In this document: positions 43,685-52,638 of the stretch, piece by piece
How positions within the stretch are numbered: position 1 is the first letter of the stretch
How the letters are laid out: every line of letters starts with the position of its first letter
Assembly (NCBI GenBank): GCA_958352855.1
Contig: CATWQE010000008.1
Coordinates: forward strand, 1-64,000
Direction of reading: 5' to 3'
Source: an uncultured Bacillota bacterium
Lineage (GTDB): Bacteria > Bacillota > Clostridia > Lachnospirales > Lachnospiraceae
Length of the DNA stretch: 64,000 nucleotides
Program-made: the position numbers and the translations under genes
Notes under the pieces: model-generated
Databases searched by the model: none
Seen by the model: the letters and a program-made list of their open reading frames with translations, nothing else
Told to the model about the DNA's origin: nothing

Positions 43685-45004
43685 TTATTTTCCTTCCTCT
43701 GCCAGCTTCTCATTCATCTGTTCTGCCATTTCTTTACAAGCGTCTTTCATGGATTTTTCCCCTGTATAAACGCTCTTTAAAATTTCATTATCTTCATTCT
43801 CCCAGGTTACTGTTGTCTTGGAGTATGGTCTGATTTCCATATCGTCCATCATGTTAATATAAGCCTGAAGATTGAAATCTGCTGATTTTGCCCATGCATC
43901 AGAAGTTCCATTGTACGCTGACATTGTAACTCCCAGTTCAGCCTGCTTTTTCTGTGCTTTTTCAGAGCCAAGGTATTCAATTAATTTCCACGCTTCTTCT
44001 GTATGTTCGCCATTAGCTGCTGCTGCCCATCCAAGACCATTATACAAGGAAACTCTTCTTCCTGTTGTAGCGCTTTTTGGAAGTTCTACCAAATCACAGT
44101 TTGCTGCTGTATACTCATTATCTCTGTAGGCTGCAACCATCCAGGAGCCCTGTGGCACCATAGCCACCTTACCGGACTGGAAGAGAACATCTTCACCATT
44201 CTCAGCCATAACTTCAAGCGGAGGCATCACACCATCTTTAATCCAGCCTTCCAGCATTTCCATAGCTTCAATAGTCTTAGGATCATCCCAACCGGACTTT
44301 GTCTTATCATCACTGATAATATATCCGCCATTATCATAAATTAAATTATAATAGCCTGCCTGATTATTATCATTTCTTAACGCAAGACCATACTGGCTTC
44401 CATCTTCTTTTGTCAGCTTCTTAGCTGCCTCTGTCACATCGTCCCATGTCCAGTCTGCTGTAGGATATTCCAGATTAGCTTCATCAAACATAGACTTGTT
44501 ATACCACAGAGCAATGGTATCAACATCTTTTGGCACTGCAAAATACTTATCGTCATATGTATATAATCCCCAGATATCTTCTGGATAGTTTTCCGGATCA
44601 ATCATATCACTCTCTGCAATCTTATCTGTCAGATCAAGAAGCATGTCATTTGACATATATCTTTCGCTTTCATTAGAATGCATCCAGAATACATCCGGAA
44701 GGGAACCGCCCTGTGCTCCCGCTTCCAGCATAGTCCAGTATTCTTCCCATTTTACCACACTGAGTTTTGTTTTGATTCCTGTCTCTTCTGTAAAATCTGA
44801 CAGAATTTCTTTAATACCAGGCTCCTGGTTTGCATCCCAGATAGAAACTGATAATTCTACATCTTTGGAATCAGAACCCTTATCAGATTCCTTATTCTCC
44901 TCTGTTCCTTCCTTTTTTCCGTCATCAGAAGAACCGCCACAAGCTGTCATTGAAAATACCATTGCACTTGCAAGTGCTAACGCCATTACCTTTTTGAATT
45001 TCAT
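43685..45004 (-). CDS. Sugar-binding lipoprotein of the first ABC importer
   Basis: An extracellular solute-binding protein (family 1) of 439 residues. The signal peptide ends in a lipobox with Cys22 (VFSMTAC), followed by a Gly/Ser/Asp/Lys-rich tether and the two-lobed binding domain. Segments such as YFAVPKDVDTIALWYNKSMF and VAMVPQGSWMV are typical of CUT1 binders. By context the ligand is an alpha-galactoside. The ATG following GGGAGG replaces an upstream in-frame start. It is the first gene of the operon and should be the most highly expressed. Confidence 0.94.
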   Translation of the reverse strand: MKFKKVMALALASAMVFSMTACGGSSDDGKKEGTEENKESDKGSDSKDVELSVSIWDANQEPGIKEILSDFTEETGIKTKLSVVKWEEYWTMLEAGAQGGSLPDVFWMHSNESERYMSNDMLLDLTDKIAESDMIDPENYPEDIWGLYTYDDKYFAVPKDVDTIALWYNKSMFDEANLEYPTADWTWDDVTEAAKKLTKEDGSQYGLALRNDNNQAGYYNLIYDNGGYIISDDKTKSGWDDPKTIEAMEMLEGWIKDGVMPPLEVMAENGEDVLFQSGKVAMVPQGSWMVAAYRDNEYTAANCDLVELPKSATTGRRVSLYNGLGWAAAANGEHTEEAWKLIEYLGSEKAQKKQAELGVTMSAYNGTSDAWAKSADFNLQAYINMMDDMEIRPYSKTTVTWENEDNEILKSVYTGEKSMKDACKEMAEQMNEKLAEEGK

Positions 45005-45069
45005 GATTTTTCCTCCCTTTGCTTTTTCGTCATATTGCTGATATCTACTCTGTATCAGCCAGTACATTT

Positions 45070-45097
45070 ATTATAGTTGCACATGTAATTATGTTAA
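45070..45097 (-). promoter_or_regulatory. Promoter of the alpha-galactoside importer operon
   Basis: TTAACA and TATAAT are 16 bp apart on the minus strand, about 65 nt before the binding protein start. Confidence 0.6.
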
Positions 45098-45111
45098 ATA
45101 GCCATATGTGC
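45079..45111. promoter_or_regulatory. Inverted repeat over the importer promoter
   Basis: GCACAT and ATGTGC are perfect arms separated by 21 bp and bracket the -35 element. The position fits an operator, for instance for the AraC-type regulator encoded in the operon. The rest of the 428-bp gap (45005-45432) is AT-rich and holds only the two divergent promoters and no gene. Confidence 0.4.
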
Positions 45112-45362
45112 TTCATATATGTAAAAATGTTGTTTATTTGTATGTATTGATAAATACTTACTCTTTTTCTTTGTCTACTATTGTGCTTTTTTGCATTAAA
45201 TTGTAATTTTTTCTGCTATATAAATTATGTTTTTGTTGTTTCTAACTTAATTCCCATTTGTTTTCCACTCATTTTTTCATCCGTTTTATGTCATTATTCC
45301 ATATTATTATAATCATTTTTACATATGTTTTTCCATTAAAAGCAACAATTCCAGCATTTGCT

Positions 45363-45391
45363 TTGCATTCCACACAAATTAATGCTAAAAT
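45363..45391 (+). promoter_or_regulatory. Promoter of the YesL-like gene
   Basis: TTGCAT and TAAAAT are 17 bp apart, about 40 nt before the chosen ATG. Confidence 0.6.
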
Positions 45392-45432
45392 ACCCTGTAG
45401 AAATTTATGGCCTATGCCGGAAAGGACACATT

Positions 45433-46083
45433 ATGAATTTACTAAATGAAGATAATATTGTGCATATTTTTTTAAATAAAGTCGGGGACATTGTAATTGC
45501 AAATCTGCTCTTTATCCTTTGCTGCATCCCCATTATTACCATTGGCCCGTCGCTGACAGCCCTTTATCACTGTATGCTGCGCACAGTAAAAGGAAACAAC
45601 AACGGTACTACCAAAACCTTTTTCCGGGCTTTTAAGGAAAACTTCCGACAATCTCTACTGGTTTGGCTGGGACTTCTGGCTGTTGGATTCTTACTCTTTA
45701 CCAATATCCGGTTCCTGGAAAGCACAGCCTCTGCGGCAGGCAAACTTCTGTTTTATCTTTCCCTTGGAGTCACAGGGCTTGTAGTAGTTCTGGCTCTGTA
45801 TATTTTTCCTGTAATTGCCGCATTCGCCAACACAACCGTAAACCTTATGAAAAATGCCTATGTATTTGCATTTTTGCATTTTCCTTCTACCTTGCTTATT
45901 GCGGTAATTACCATATTTCCTATGTACATGACTTACCAGGACTTAGAGCTCATGCCTCTGTATGCCTGCTGCTGGTTCTTTTTCGGCTTTGCGCTTACTG
46001 CTTATGTAAATTCTCTTTTGCTGTACCGGATGTTCAAACCATTTTTAGAGGAAAAAGAAGAAGAAAAAGAGCTATCGCAGTAA
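45433..46083 (+). CDS. YesL-like membrane protein (DUF624)
   Basis: This 216-residue protein has about five membrane helices. The N-terminal NIVHIFLNKVGDIVIANLLF followed by CCIPIITIGPSLTALYHCML is characteristic of the DUF624/YesL group, which is usually encoded beside CUT1 sugar importers in Firmicutes. Its role is not established; it might assist the transporter. It is the only plus-strand gene in the locus and is divergent from the importer operon. The start is the ATG preceded by GGAAAGGA; the longer upstream frame has no ribosome binding site. Confidence 0.85.
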   Translation: MNLLNEDNIVHIFLNKVGDIVIANLLFILCCIPIITIGPSLTALYHCMLRTVKGNNNGTTKTFFRAFKENFRQSLLVWLGLLAVGFLLFTNIRFLESTASAAGKLLFYLSLGVTGLVVVLALYIFPVIAAFANTTVNLMKNAYVFAFLHFPSTLLIAVITIFPMYMTYQDLELMPLYACCWFFFGFALTAYVNSLLLYRMFKPFLEEKEEEKELSQ

Positions 46084-46097
46084 ACACAACATCCAGA

Positions 46098-46143
46098 AAT
46101 ATTTATACAGCTCCGGCAAATTCACCGGAGCTGTATAAATATT
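46098..46143. terminator. Bidirectional terminator between YesL-like and GH31 genes
   Basis: A perfect 19-bp inverted repeat, from AATATTTATACAGCTCCGG to its complement, with an 8-nt loop, lies between the convergent genes. The A/T-rich stem ends supply the U-tract in both directions. Confidence 0.75.
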
Positions 46144-46181
46144 CTCAATGTGTCTTTGAACGCAATAGCTCCTTGCTTATT

Positions 46182-47696
46182 TTATTCACATCTTTCTAAT
46201 ACTAACGGTCCATCCTTCTGTTCCAGAACGAAATCTTCCCCTTTGCTCTCCAGAACACGCTGGCCCAGGCGCCATTTTCCCTGTGGCAGCCGCACCTTAC
46301 GCTGCGTTACGCCTTTCTTATCAACAGGTGCTGCCAGCAGTGTATCTCCAAGCATAAACTGATCCATCAGTCTTTCCATGCCCTGACCAGGGAATACATA
46401 TTCCATATGACGTACAACAGGTTCTCCTGTCCTCCTGGCACATTCCACTGCTTCCAGAATCTGCGGCAGATATTTTTTCCGCACTTCCATGGCTTTTAAT
46501 ACCTTCTGATAATCTTCCTGTCCCAAAAGCCGCCATGGTGCTGCAGAAAACTGCATAACCGGTGTTAATGCAGCTACTTCACAATATCTCACAAACAGTT
46601 CCGGTTCAAACTTTTTCTCATAATCTTCCCAGAAGCTCAGGTACTCACCGCCGCCAATCATATCCGGACTGCCAAACGGATGTCCTGTAAGCCCCTGAAT
46701 CAGCGTTCCCGGAATCAGACCGCCTACTCCGTTCTCCTTCCAGGAATGGTGCTTGTCGCAAAGTCTCTGCATCAGAGAATATCCGCCGGTCTTAAAACAG
46801 GTACGCAATTCATTAAACCCATACTGCTCACCAAAAGCTGCCCATAATCTGGACATTTCATTGGTATTCACATCCTGGCACATTTTATCTCCTGGTGTGT
46901 AATACCTTGGGTCACCGGCATCAAATTTAAAGCCATCAACCCCCAACTTCTGCAGCTCATCCATCTGTTTTTTCAGCCATCCCATTGCTTCCGGATTAGT
47001 CAGATCCAAACCGGCAGAAAATCCATTCCACCACTCAATAATTCTTGTTTTTCCTTCCGGTGTTTCTATAAGCAGCCCCTTATCTCTGGTTTCTCGGTAT
47101 TCCAGCGTATCAGGCGTAACAAAAGGACAAATCCACAACATTACCTGAAATCCCATATCGTGAAGCTGTTTTAACATTTCCCTGGGATTTGGGAAATAAT
47201 CTTTTCGGAATTCCCATTTTCCGTAATAAGGAGACCATCCATCATCAATCATTAACACCCCAGGTTCTAAACCATGGTCCAGAATCCCTCTGGCATATTC
47301 CAGCACCTTATCCTGTTTCTGATAGAAGGTCAGTTCAATCCAGGTATTGTACACAGGCGCTTCAAAGAAACGATTTGAAAGCTTAATATCATGAAAGGGA
47401 AAATGAGTTTTCATGGCAGCCATATATGCGCCGCGCAGATTTTCAAATCCTTCTTTCAGCAAAATCTCCGCTTCTCCTTCCACCTGAATCCTGCCTTTAT
47501 CAAAGCAGATTTTAAACCCTTCTTCGCTCCACAGATATCTTCCCTTGCTGGAGAGGAACAAAGGCATCAACTGGTTATCCGTAGGATTTTCCCTGAAATC
47601 CCATTCTATGCAGTCCTCTTCTCCAATGGGCTGTCTGTAGCCTTCATAAACTGCGCCACCGTACCAAAATTCATGTTCTAAAAATTTAACTTCCAT
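46182..47696 (-). CDS. GH31 family glycoside hydrolase
   Basis: A TIM-barrel glycosidase of about 504 residues, shorter than many GH31 enzymes because the large C-terminal domains are reduced. The nucleophile motif is DGFKFDAGD, with PGVLMIDDGWSPYYGKWEF and MLWICPFVTP before it and GVGGLIPG and PFGSPDMIGGGEY after it. GH31 includes alpha-glucosidases, alpha-xylosidases and some alpha-galactosidases; the context favours an alpha-galactoside or isomaltose-like substrate. No signal peptide is seen. It follows the second GH36 gene by 13 nt. Confidence 0.88.
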   Translation of the reverse strand: MEVKFLEHEFWYGGAVYEGYRQPIGEEDCIEWDFRENPTDNQLMPLFLSSKGRYLWSEEGFKICFDKGRIQVEGEAEILLKEGFENLRGAYMAAMKTHFPFHDIKLSNRFFEAPVYNTWIELTFYQKQDKVLEYARGILDHGLEPGVLMIDDGWSPYYGKWEFRKDYFPNPREMLKQLHDMGFQVMLWICPFVTPDTLEYRETRDKGLLIETPEGKTRIIEWWNGFSAGLDLTNPEAMGWLKKQMDELQKLGVDGFKFDAGDPRYYTPGDKMCQDVNTNEMSRLWAAFGEQYGFNELRTCFKTGGYSLMQRLCDKHHSWKENGVGGLIPGTLIQGLTGHPFGSPDMIGGGEYLSFWEDYEKKFEPELFVRYCEVAALTPVMQFSAAPWRLLGQEDYQKVLKAMEVRKKYLPQILEAVECARRTGEPVVRHMEYVFPGQGMERLMDQFMLGDTLLAAPVDKKGVTQRKVRLPQGKWRLGQRVLESKGEDFVLEQKDGPLVLERCE

Positions 47697-47709
47697 CCTT
47701 TTGCTTCCT

Positions 47710-49896
47710 CTATTCACAGCACTCTACAAAATGTACCTGCATACTCTGATAATCATCCCATATTACAGGAAGGAGATAGCCTCCATTCATCAAAGCCGCT
47801 CCAAGATACTTCTCTCCTGTTCCTTCCACTTCATAAACAGCCTCTGGTTTCAGGCCTTTTATACGAACTATATACGGCATAGCATATGCCCGTACTCTCA
47901 GGGTCACCACATTCAGAAGCGCCTCTGTTCCATCCTCTGCTGCAAATTCCCAGGCAACATAAGGAGATTTTCTTCCATCATCAGTAAGGCGGTAATAATC
48001 ACCCTGCTGAATCAGAGAATAATACTTCTTAAATTCCTCAACCTGAATTTTTACCATATCTTTTTCTTCCTGAGACAGTCTGGTAATGTCCAATTCATAG
48101 CCAAAAGTACCTGCCATAGCTACAATGCCCCTGGTTTTCATAGATACGCTTCTGCCAGTCTGGTGGTTGGGACACACAGACACATGAGAACCAACGGTAG
48201 AAATAGGATAACCAAAGGATGTACCATACTGAATATCCAAACGTTCTATGGCATCGGTATCATCACTGCACCAAATCTGCGGATGATAATACATCATACC
48301 TGCATCAAATCTTCCTCCGCCTCCGCTGCATCCCTCAATAAGCAGATTCGGGAATCTCTGAGTAAGCTTTTCCAGAAAATCATATAATCCCAGAATATAT
48401 CTGTGGAACACCTCACCCTGTCTGTCCGCAGGCAGCTTTGCAGACCAAACATCTGTCAAATGCCTGTTTGCATCCCATTTTACATATTCAATATTGGCGC
48501 TTTCCAGAATTTCACACATTCTGTCAAAAATATAAGTTCTCACATCTTCCCTGGAAAAATCCAATACCAACTGATGTCTGGCCCTTGTAAAAGAACGTCC
48601 CGGAACAGTAAGCGCCCAATCCGGATGCGCCCGGTACAAATCACTGTCCTCTGAAATCATCTCCGGCTCAAACCAGATACCAAATTTCATTCCGGCTTTG
48701 TTCACTTCCTCTACAAGATTCTTTAATCCGCCCTTTAATTTCTTCTCATTTACAACCCAGTCTCCCAGTCCGCTGTAATCACTGTCACGCTTTCCAAACC
48801 AGCCATCATCCATAACCAGCATTTCAATTCCCAGCTCTTTGGCATCTTTTGCAATAGCCACCAGTTTTTCCGGTGTGAAATCAAAATAGGTTGCCTCCCA
48901 GTTGTTAATCAGCACTGGTCTTCTTTCTGTTTTATACCTTCCTCTGCACAGATTATGACGGATTGCCTTATGATAATTTCTGGAAAGCTGTCCCAGACCA
49001 TTTTCCGAAAAAGAAAGAATAACCTCCGGAGCAGTAAAGGATTCTCCCTGCTCTAAATGAAATTCAAACTGTGTATCCTGGATTCCTACCGTAAGACGTG
49101 TAAGATCCGTCTGAGATACTTCTGCCTGAATCGAAAAATTACCGCTGTATACAAAAGATGCGCCATAGCACCAGCCATACTCCTCATTGGCATCCTGTTT
49201 ACATAAAATCACAAAAGGATTCTGCTGATGACTGGAATACCCTCTTCTGCTTTCCACTCCCTGGAATCCATGCTGCAAAGGAGAACGCTCCATCTTTCTC
49301 TCCATAGCATGGCGTCCATAAAAATGCAGCATATCCATATCCTTGTTATCAAAATCAAGCCCCATGGAATATGCCCTCAAAAGCCGCACCTGCTCCTCAC
49401 TGTGATTTACAATTTTACACGCTCTTGTAATCACATCTAAATCTTCAAATACCCCATAATACAAAACCACTTCCAGATTCTTGTACTCATCTCTTAACGT
49501 GATTTCCAGTGTCTCTGCTTTTTCTTCTCCCTGATACATAGCAGGCAGGCCTTCCAGGGCATATTTCCCTTCTTTTACTTCATAAGATACAAAACGTAAA
49601 TCTGTTACATGGCTGCCATCTTCATAAACTGCATGAAGGCAATAATCCCTGTAATCACCTGTTCCATAAGCAGAATACTCCAAAAGTCTGGTATCCAGTG
49701 AAAAACGCCGGTCCACAATTTCCTGAGGCTGTCCGGAAAAACCTCTGTCCATAGGGCATACCAGATAGGACATGTCCACATCTCCAATCACAGGCCCATA
49801 ATAATTATGAAATAAGAATCCCCCTTCTTCCTTCATCTGATATGTGGAACTCTTCGTCTGAAGAGTAAACACATGATTTTTGCATACAATCCCCAT
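47710..49896 (-). CDS. GH36 alpha-galactosidase (second copy)
   Basis: A 728-residue paralogue of the GH36 at 39537-41759, with the same domain order. The nucleophile is in YVKWDANRH and the acid/base in GCSGGGGRFD...CSDDTDAIE. The NNWEATYFDF block and the RAHPDW region are shared almost letter for letter with the first copy. No signal peptide is present. It probably differs in substrate chain length from the first enzyme. AGGAGG precedes the ATG. It begins a two-gene unit with GH31. Confidence 0.94.
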   Translation of the reverse strand: MGIVCKNHVFTLQTKSSTYQMKEEGGFLFHNYYGPVIGDVDMSYLVCPMDRGFSGQPQEIVDRRFSLDTRLLEYSAYGTGDYRDYCLHAVYEDGSHVTDLRFVSYEVKEGKYALEGLPAMYQGEEKAETLEITLRDEYKNLEVVLYYGVFEDLDVITRACKIVNHSEEQVRLLRAYSMGLDFDNKDMDMLHFYGRHAMERKMERSPLQHGFQGVESRRGYSSHQQNPFVILCKQDANEEYGWCYGASFVYSGNFSIQAEVSQTDLTRLTVGIQDTQFEFHLEQGESFTAPEVILSFSENGLGQLSRNYHKAIRHNLCRGRYKTERRPVLINNWEATYFDFTPEKLVAIAKDAKELGIEMLVMDDGWFGKRDSDYSGLGDWVVNEKKLKGGLKNLVEEVNKAGMKFGIWFEPEMISEDSDLYRAHPDWALTVPGRSFTRARHQLVLDFSREDVRTYIFDRMCEILESANIEYVKWDANRHLTDVWSAKLPADRQGEVFHRYILGLYDFLEKLTQRFPNLLIEGCSGGGGRFDAGMMYYHPQIWCSDDTDAIERLDIQYGTSFGYPISTVGSHVSVCPNHQTGRSVSMKTRGIVAMAGTFGYELDITRLSQEEKDMVKIQVEEFKKYYSLIQQGDYYRLTDDGRKSPYVAWEFAAEDGTEALLNVVTLRVRAYAMPYIVRIKGLKPEAVYEVEGTGEKYLGAALMNGGYLLPVIWDDYQSMQVHFVECCE

Positions 49897-50021
49897 TTCT
49901 GCATCCTCCTGTCAAATTATAAAATCAAATCAACCTGTTTCATAGCCTTGCAAATGCCATGATTTTTCACACTTCCTATGATTCCTTATTATATAATTTT
50001 TCTCAGATGCATTCTATATCT

Positions 50022-50058
50022 ATTTGAATTTTAAACTTGTTAATTTGTTAGATTTTTT
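50022..50058. repeat. Imperfect 37-bp direct repeat, copy 1
   Basis: 32 of 37 positions match 51684-51720, around the cores TTTTAAACTTG and TAATTTGTTA. It overlaps the last codons of the dinD remnant. Confidence 0.55.
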
Positions 50059-50530
50059 CTTTCAATCTGCTTAATGCTTTTCTCTGGCGTTGGCAAATCT
50101 TCAGGCATTACTCCTCCTAAGTCCGCTATAGTCTCGCGTACCTTTTGACCAACTTGAAAATGGATATCTCCTGCCTCCTTCTTGCCTGTCACCCTGTCTC
50201 TCCTAATGCAATCACCTCTTTACGGTAATCTCCATTCATCACAATTAGATAACATGCGTAACGTGTAAGCATATAATCTTCAACTTCTCGCACTGCCCCC
50301 TTAGCTAAATTTATCATTTTGCCAACGTCGGCAAAATGGTCTCCAATTTCATTTCCACTTGCTTTGCATGCTTCTTTTGCTCTATTGATTGTTTCTTTAA
50401 ATCGTCTCCATTGAGTATAATTTAACACCTCTTGAAGTTCTCTGGCATACCAGAATTCCTGGCCATACTCGTTTATATGCTTTATCTTTTCAAACATTTC
50501 TTCTCTGTAATCTCCAATATCTTTTCCCAT
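50040..50530 (-). pseudogene. dinD: dinD-like gene with internal deletion and frameshift
   Basis: The frame at 50189-50530 encodes the N-terminal part of a DinD-like protein: EFWYARELQEVL, NYTQWRRF, RAKEAC, then TRYACYLIVMNGDYRKEVI, and stops after ALGETG. In another frame the C-terminal end follows at once: HFQVGQKVRETIADLGGVMP and EDLPTPEKSIKQIE, stopping at 50040. Intact DinD is about 275 residues, so roughly 120 residues in the middle are missing and the reading frame shifts at the junction. DinD is an SOS-induced protein of Enterobacteria that antagonises RecA, with many relatives in Clostridia. It was probably lost recently, since both ends are well preserved. Confidence 0.85.
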
Positions 50531-50552
50531 AAATCTCCTCCATAAAATCCAT

Positions 50553-50744
50553 CTATTCCTTATGTACTATTTTTTCACTTTCAGCGCGATACTTTAACAA
50601 TCGTAATACATAATCCGGTAATTCTCTTTTCTCCGCTTCCCAATCCTGTACCGTCCTATATGGAATCCCAAAATAATCACAAAACTCTCTGCGATTCATT
50701 CCCATCTGCTCTCTCAACTCTTTTACTTCTTTTCCTCTTCCCAT
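50553..50744 (-). CDS. Small HTH DNA-binding protein
   Basis: This 63-residue protein carries an Xre-like HTH: VKELREQMGMNRREFCDYFG followed by IPYRTVQDWEAEKRELP. It looks like the small single-domain regulators paired with toxin-like or phage-derived genes. The ATG after AAAGGAGG was chosen. It lies 22 nt before the dinD remnant, in the same direction, and may have been its regulator. Confidence 0.75.
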   Translation of the reverse strand: MGRGKEVKELREQMGMNRREFCDYFGIPYRTVQDWEAEKRELPDYVLRLLKYRAESEKIVHKE

Positions 50745-50864
50745 ATTTTCCTCCTTTAGTATACGCATTGCGTTAAATTTATTATATAAAAAAAGAAGAG
50801 TGCCGTCAAGTCGATTTTATAAATAACAATCTCTCTTCTTTTTTCTCTTATGCCAAAACTGTTT

Positions 50865-51659
50865 TTAAATCAGTCCAAAATGTCTCATTGCCTTATAAAT
50901 TCCATGATTTTCCACGTCCTCCGTCACATAGGAACAAGTATTTTTAATAGATTCCTGGGCATTTCCCATGGCAATGCTGTTTGGAACTGCCTCCAGCATA
51001 GCCCTGTCATTTTCACTATCCCCAAAGCTATAACAATCTTCCAGAGTTTTCCCCAGATACTCACACAAAAAGTGGATTCCTGTTGCTTTGGAATAGCCTT
51101 TTTGAATCACTTCATACATAAAGTTACCCCGGTCAATACATTCAAAATACTGTGACAAATACTCTTTTAATTCCTTGCTTTTCCCTGTTGATTCCAGAAT
51201 CAGTAACAGCTTATCATAAACCTTCTTCTCATCCAGAAAAATCTCCTCAACATCCTGCCCGCGAATCCCAAAAGTATCTTCTATCTTTTTTGCCAGCTTT
51301 TCTTTGTCCGGTATCTGATAATCAAAATACACTGCATCCGCCGCCTCATACAGAGCCGGAACTCCATATTCCCGCACTTTTTTTACTACCTGACAGCACA
51401 AATTGTTAGTGAGTCTGGCATATAAAAGTTCCTCTTCCTTTAGAAAAATCTGTGTTCCACAGCCGCACACATAACCATCAAATCCCAATTCTGTAATCTT
51501 TTGCGGCAGACTTGTTCTGGTTCTTCCTGTATTCACAAACAACAGATGTCCCCTATCCTGGGCCAGCCGGATTGCCTCTTGGGTACTATCCGGCAACACC
51601 CCGGTTCCCTCTGTAATTAAAGTTCCATCTATATCAAAAAACAATAATTTCTGCTCCAT
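50865..51659 (-). CDS. Cof-type HAD hydrolase
   Basis: A 264-residue HAD phosphatase of the Cof/YbiV subfamily. Motif I is LFFDIDGTLITEG; the cap (about residues 80-185) lies between motifs II and III; the C-terminal motif IV is CYSFGDSENDRAML. Such enzymes dephosphorylate sugar phosphates or flavins. It follows the 318-residue membrane protein by 22 nt and is likely the last gene of that operon, so a sugar phosphate substrate is plausible but not shown. Confidence 0.88.
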   Translation of the reverse strand: MEQKLLFFDIDGTLITEGTGVLPDSTQEAIRLAQDRGHLLFVNTGRTRTSLPQKITELGFDGYVCGCGTQIFLKEEELLYARLTNNLCCQVVKKVREYGVPALYEAADAVYFDYQIPDKEKLAKKIEDTFGIRGQDVEEIFLDEKKVYDKLLLILESTGKSKELKEYLSQYFECIDRGNFMYEVIQKGYSKATGIHFLCEYLGKTLEDCYSFGDSENDRAMLEAVPNSIAMGNAQESIKNTCSYVTEDVENHGIYKAMRHFGLI

Positions 51660-51681
51660 TTTATTCCACTCTTCCTCTGAT

Positions 51682-52638
51682 TCATTTAAGTTTTAAACTT
51701 GCTAATTTGTTAAATTTTATCATCAAAAGCAGAAATGTCAACACCCCCGCAAGAAAAACTCCTGCGCTAATCCAGATATTCTGTTGAAATACCCGCATCA
51801 CTTCCAGAGCCGCTTCATGAGATAGTGGTTTTATGGCCTCTAAGATTTCTCCTATTTCTCTTTTATAATGTCCCAGTTCCAAAATATTCTTTTCCGGCAG
51901 CATAGAAGGTGGAAAGTTAGTATTACCCAAAATCATCCATGCTACAGACAAAAGTCCAACTCCCAGACCGGCATTTACCGCCATCTTTTTCCTGCAAACC
52001 CTTATATTCTTCCAGTGAGACAAACAATATGTCCAGAGAAGAACAACACTGCAAAGCACAGCTCCAATACCTGCCGCCAGTGGAAAGGTCTTACAGAAAT
52101 CACAAACCTCCTCCAAACAGTACAGGTTTGATTCCTGAGGAATTTCCAGAAGGCTTTTTGTCTGCTTGCTCATAAACGGTCTGGCTCCATCCATGGTAAA
52201 CAATTCCGTCTCCCCATTTTCCTTTATAAGTAAGTAAGAATAGTTCCCTGTTTCTAACTGAGTAGACACCTCCACCAACTGTCCTGGAAACACAGGTCTG
52301 GCGGCGTAGCGAAGAATATAAGGCTCCGACAATGCTCCTATAATCGTAACCTCCTCCTCACCCACCATATAACCGGACTCAACAGGCCACGCACGAAGTC
52401 CTGTCTTCCATCCTTCTTTATCATTTCTCATTTCAAACACTGTCATTTCTGTTTCATACTCTGTCAGTACATCCAGGGGAACCACACCATCAGAAGTATT
52501 TTCATCTCTCAAAACAGGGGCAACACTCACCACCGGATTAGTCATCTGCCGCTCAACATACACAGAAGCAATGGTACAGAAAATCACAACCCAGAGAATA
52601 AATCCAAGGGTACAGATTCCTTTTCCTTTCATACTCAT
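51682..52638 (-). CDS. Orphan membrane protein of the second ABC operon
   Basis: I do not recognise this 318-residue protein. It has an N-terminal membrane helix (about residues 8-27), a predicted extracytoplasmic domain (28-185) with mixed strands and an EVCDFCKTF pair of cysteines, then helices at about 186-208, 222-240 and 287-309. It overlaps the permease gene by 4 nt (ATGA), so it is translated together with the importer. It could be an accessory or sensor subunit. No homologous domain is visible. Confidence 0.8.
   Translation of the reverse strand: MSMKGKGICTLGFILWVVIFCTIASVYVERQMTNPVVSVAPVLRDENTSDGVVPLDVLTEYETEMTVFEMRNDKEGWKTGLRAWPVESGYMVGEEEVTIIGALSEPYILRYAARPVFPGQLVEVSTQLETGNYSYLLIKENGETELFTMDGARPFMSKQTKSLLEIPQESNLYCLEEVCDFCKTFPLAAGIGAVLCSVVLLWTYCLSHWKNIRVCRKKMAVNAGLGVGLLSVAWMILGNTNFPPSMLPEKNILELGHYKREIGEILEAIKPLSHEAALEVMRVFQQNIWISAGVFLAGVLTFLLLMIKFNKLASLKLK
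51684..51720. repeat. Imperfect 37-bp direct repeat, copy 2
   Basis: This copy overlaps the last codons of the orphan membrane protein gene (ending KLASLKLK). With copy 1 it brackets the dinD-HTH-Cof segment of 1.7 kb. Confidence 0.55.

Noticed and set aside
50040..51659. Prophage remnant
   Set aside because: Only a small HTH and a dinD remnant are present; no integrase, terminase or structural gene is seen.
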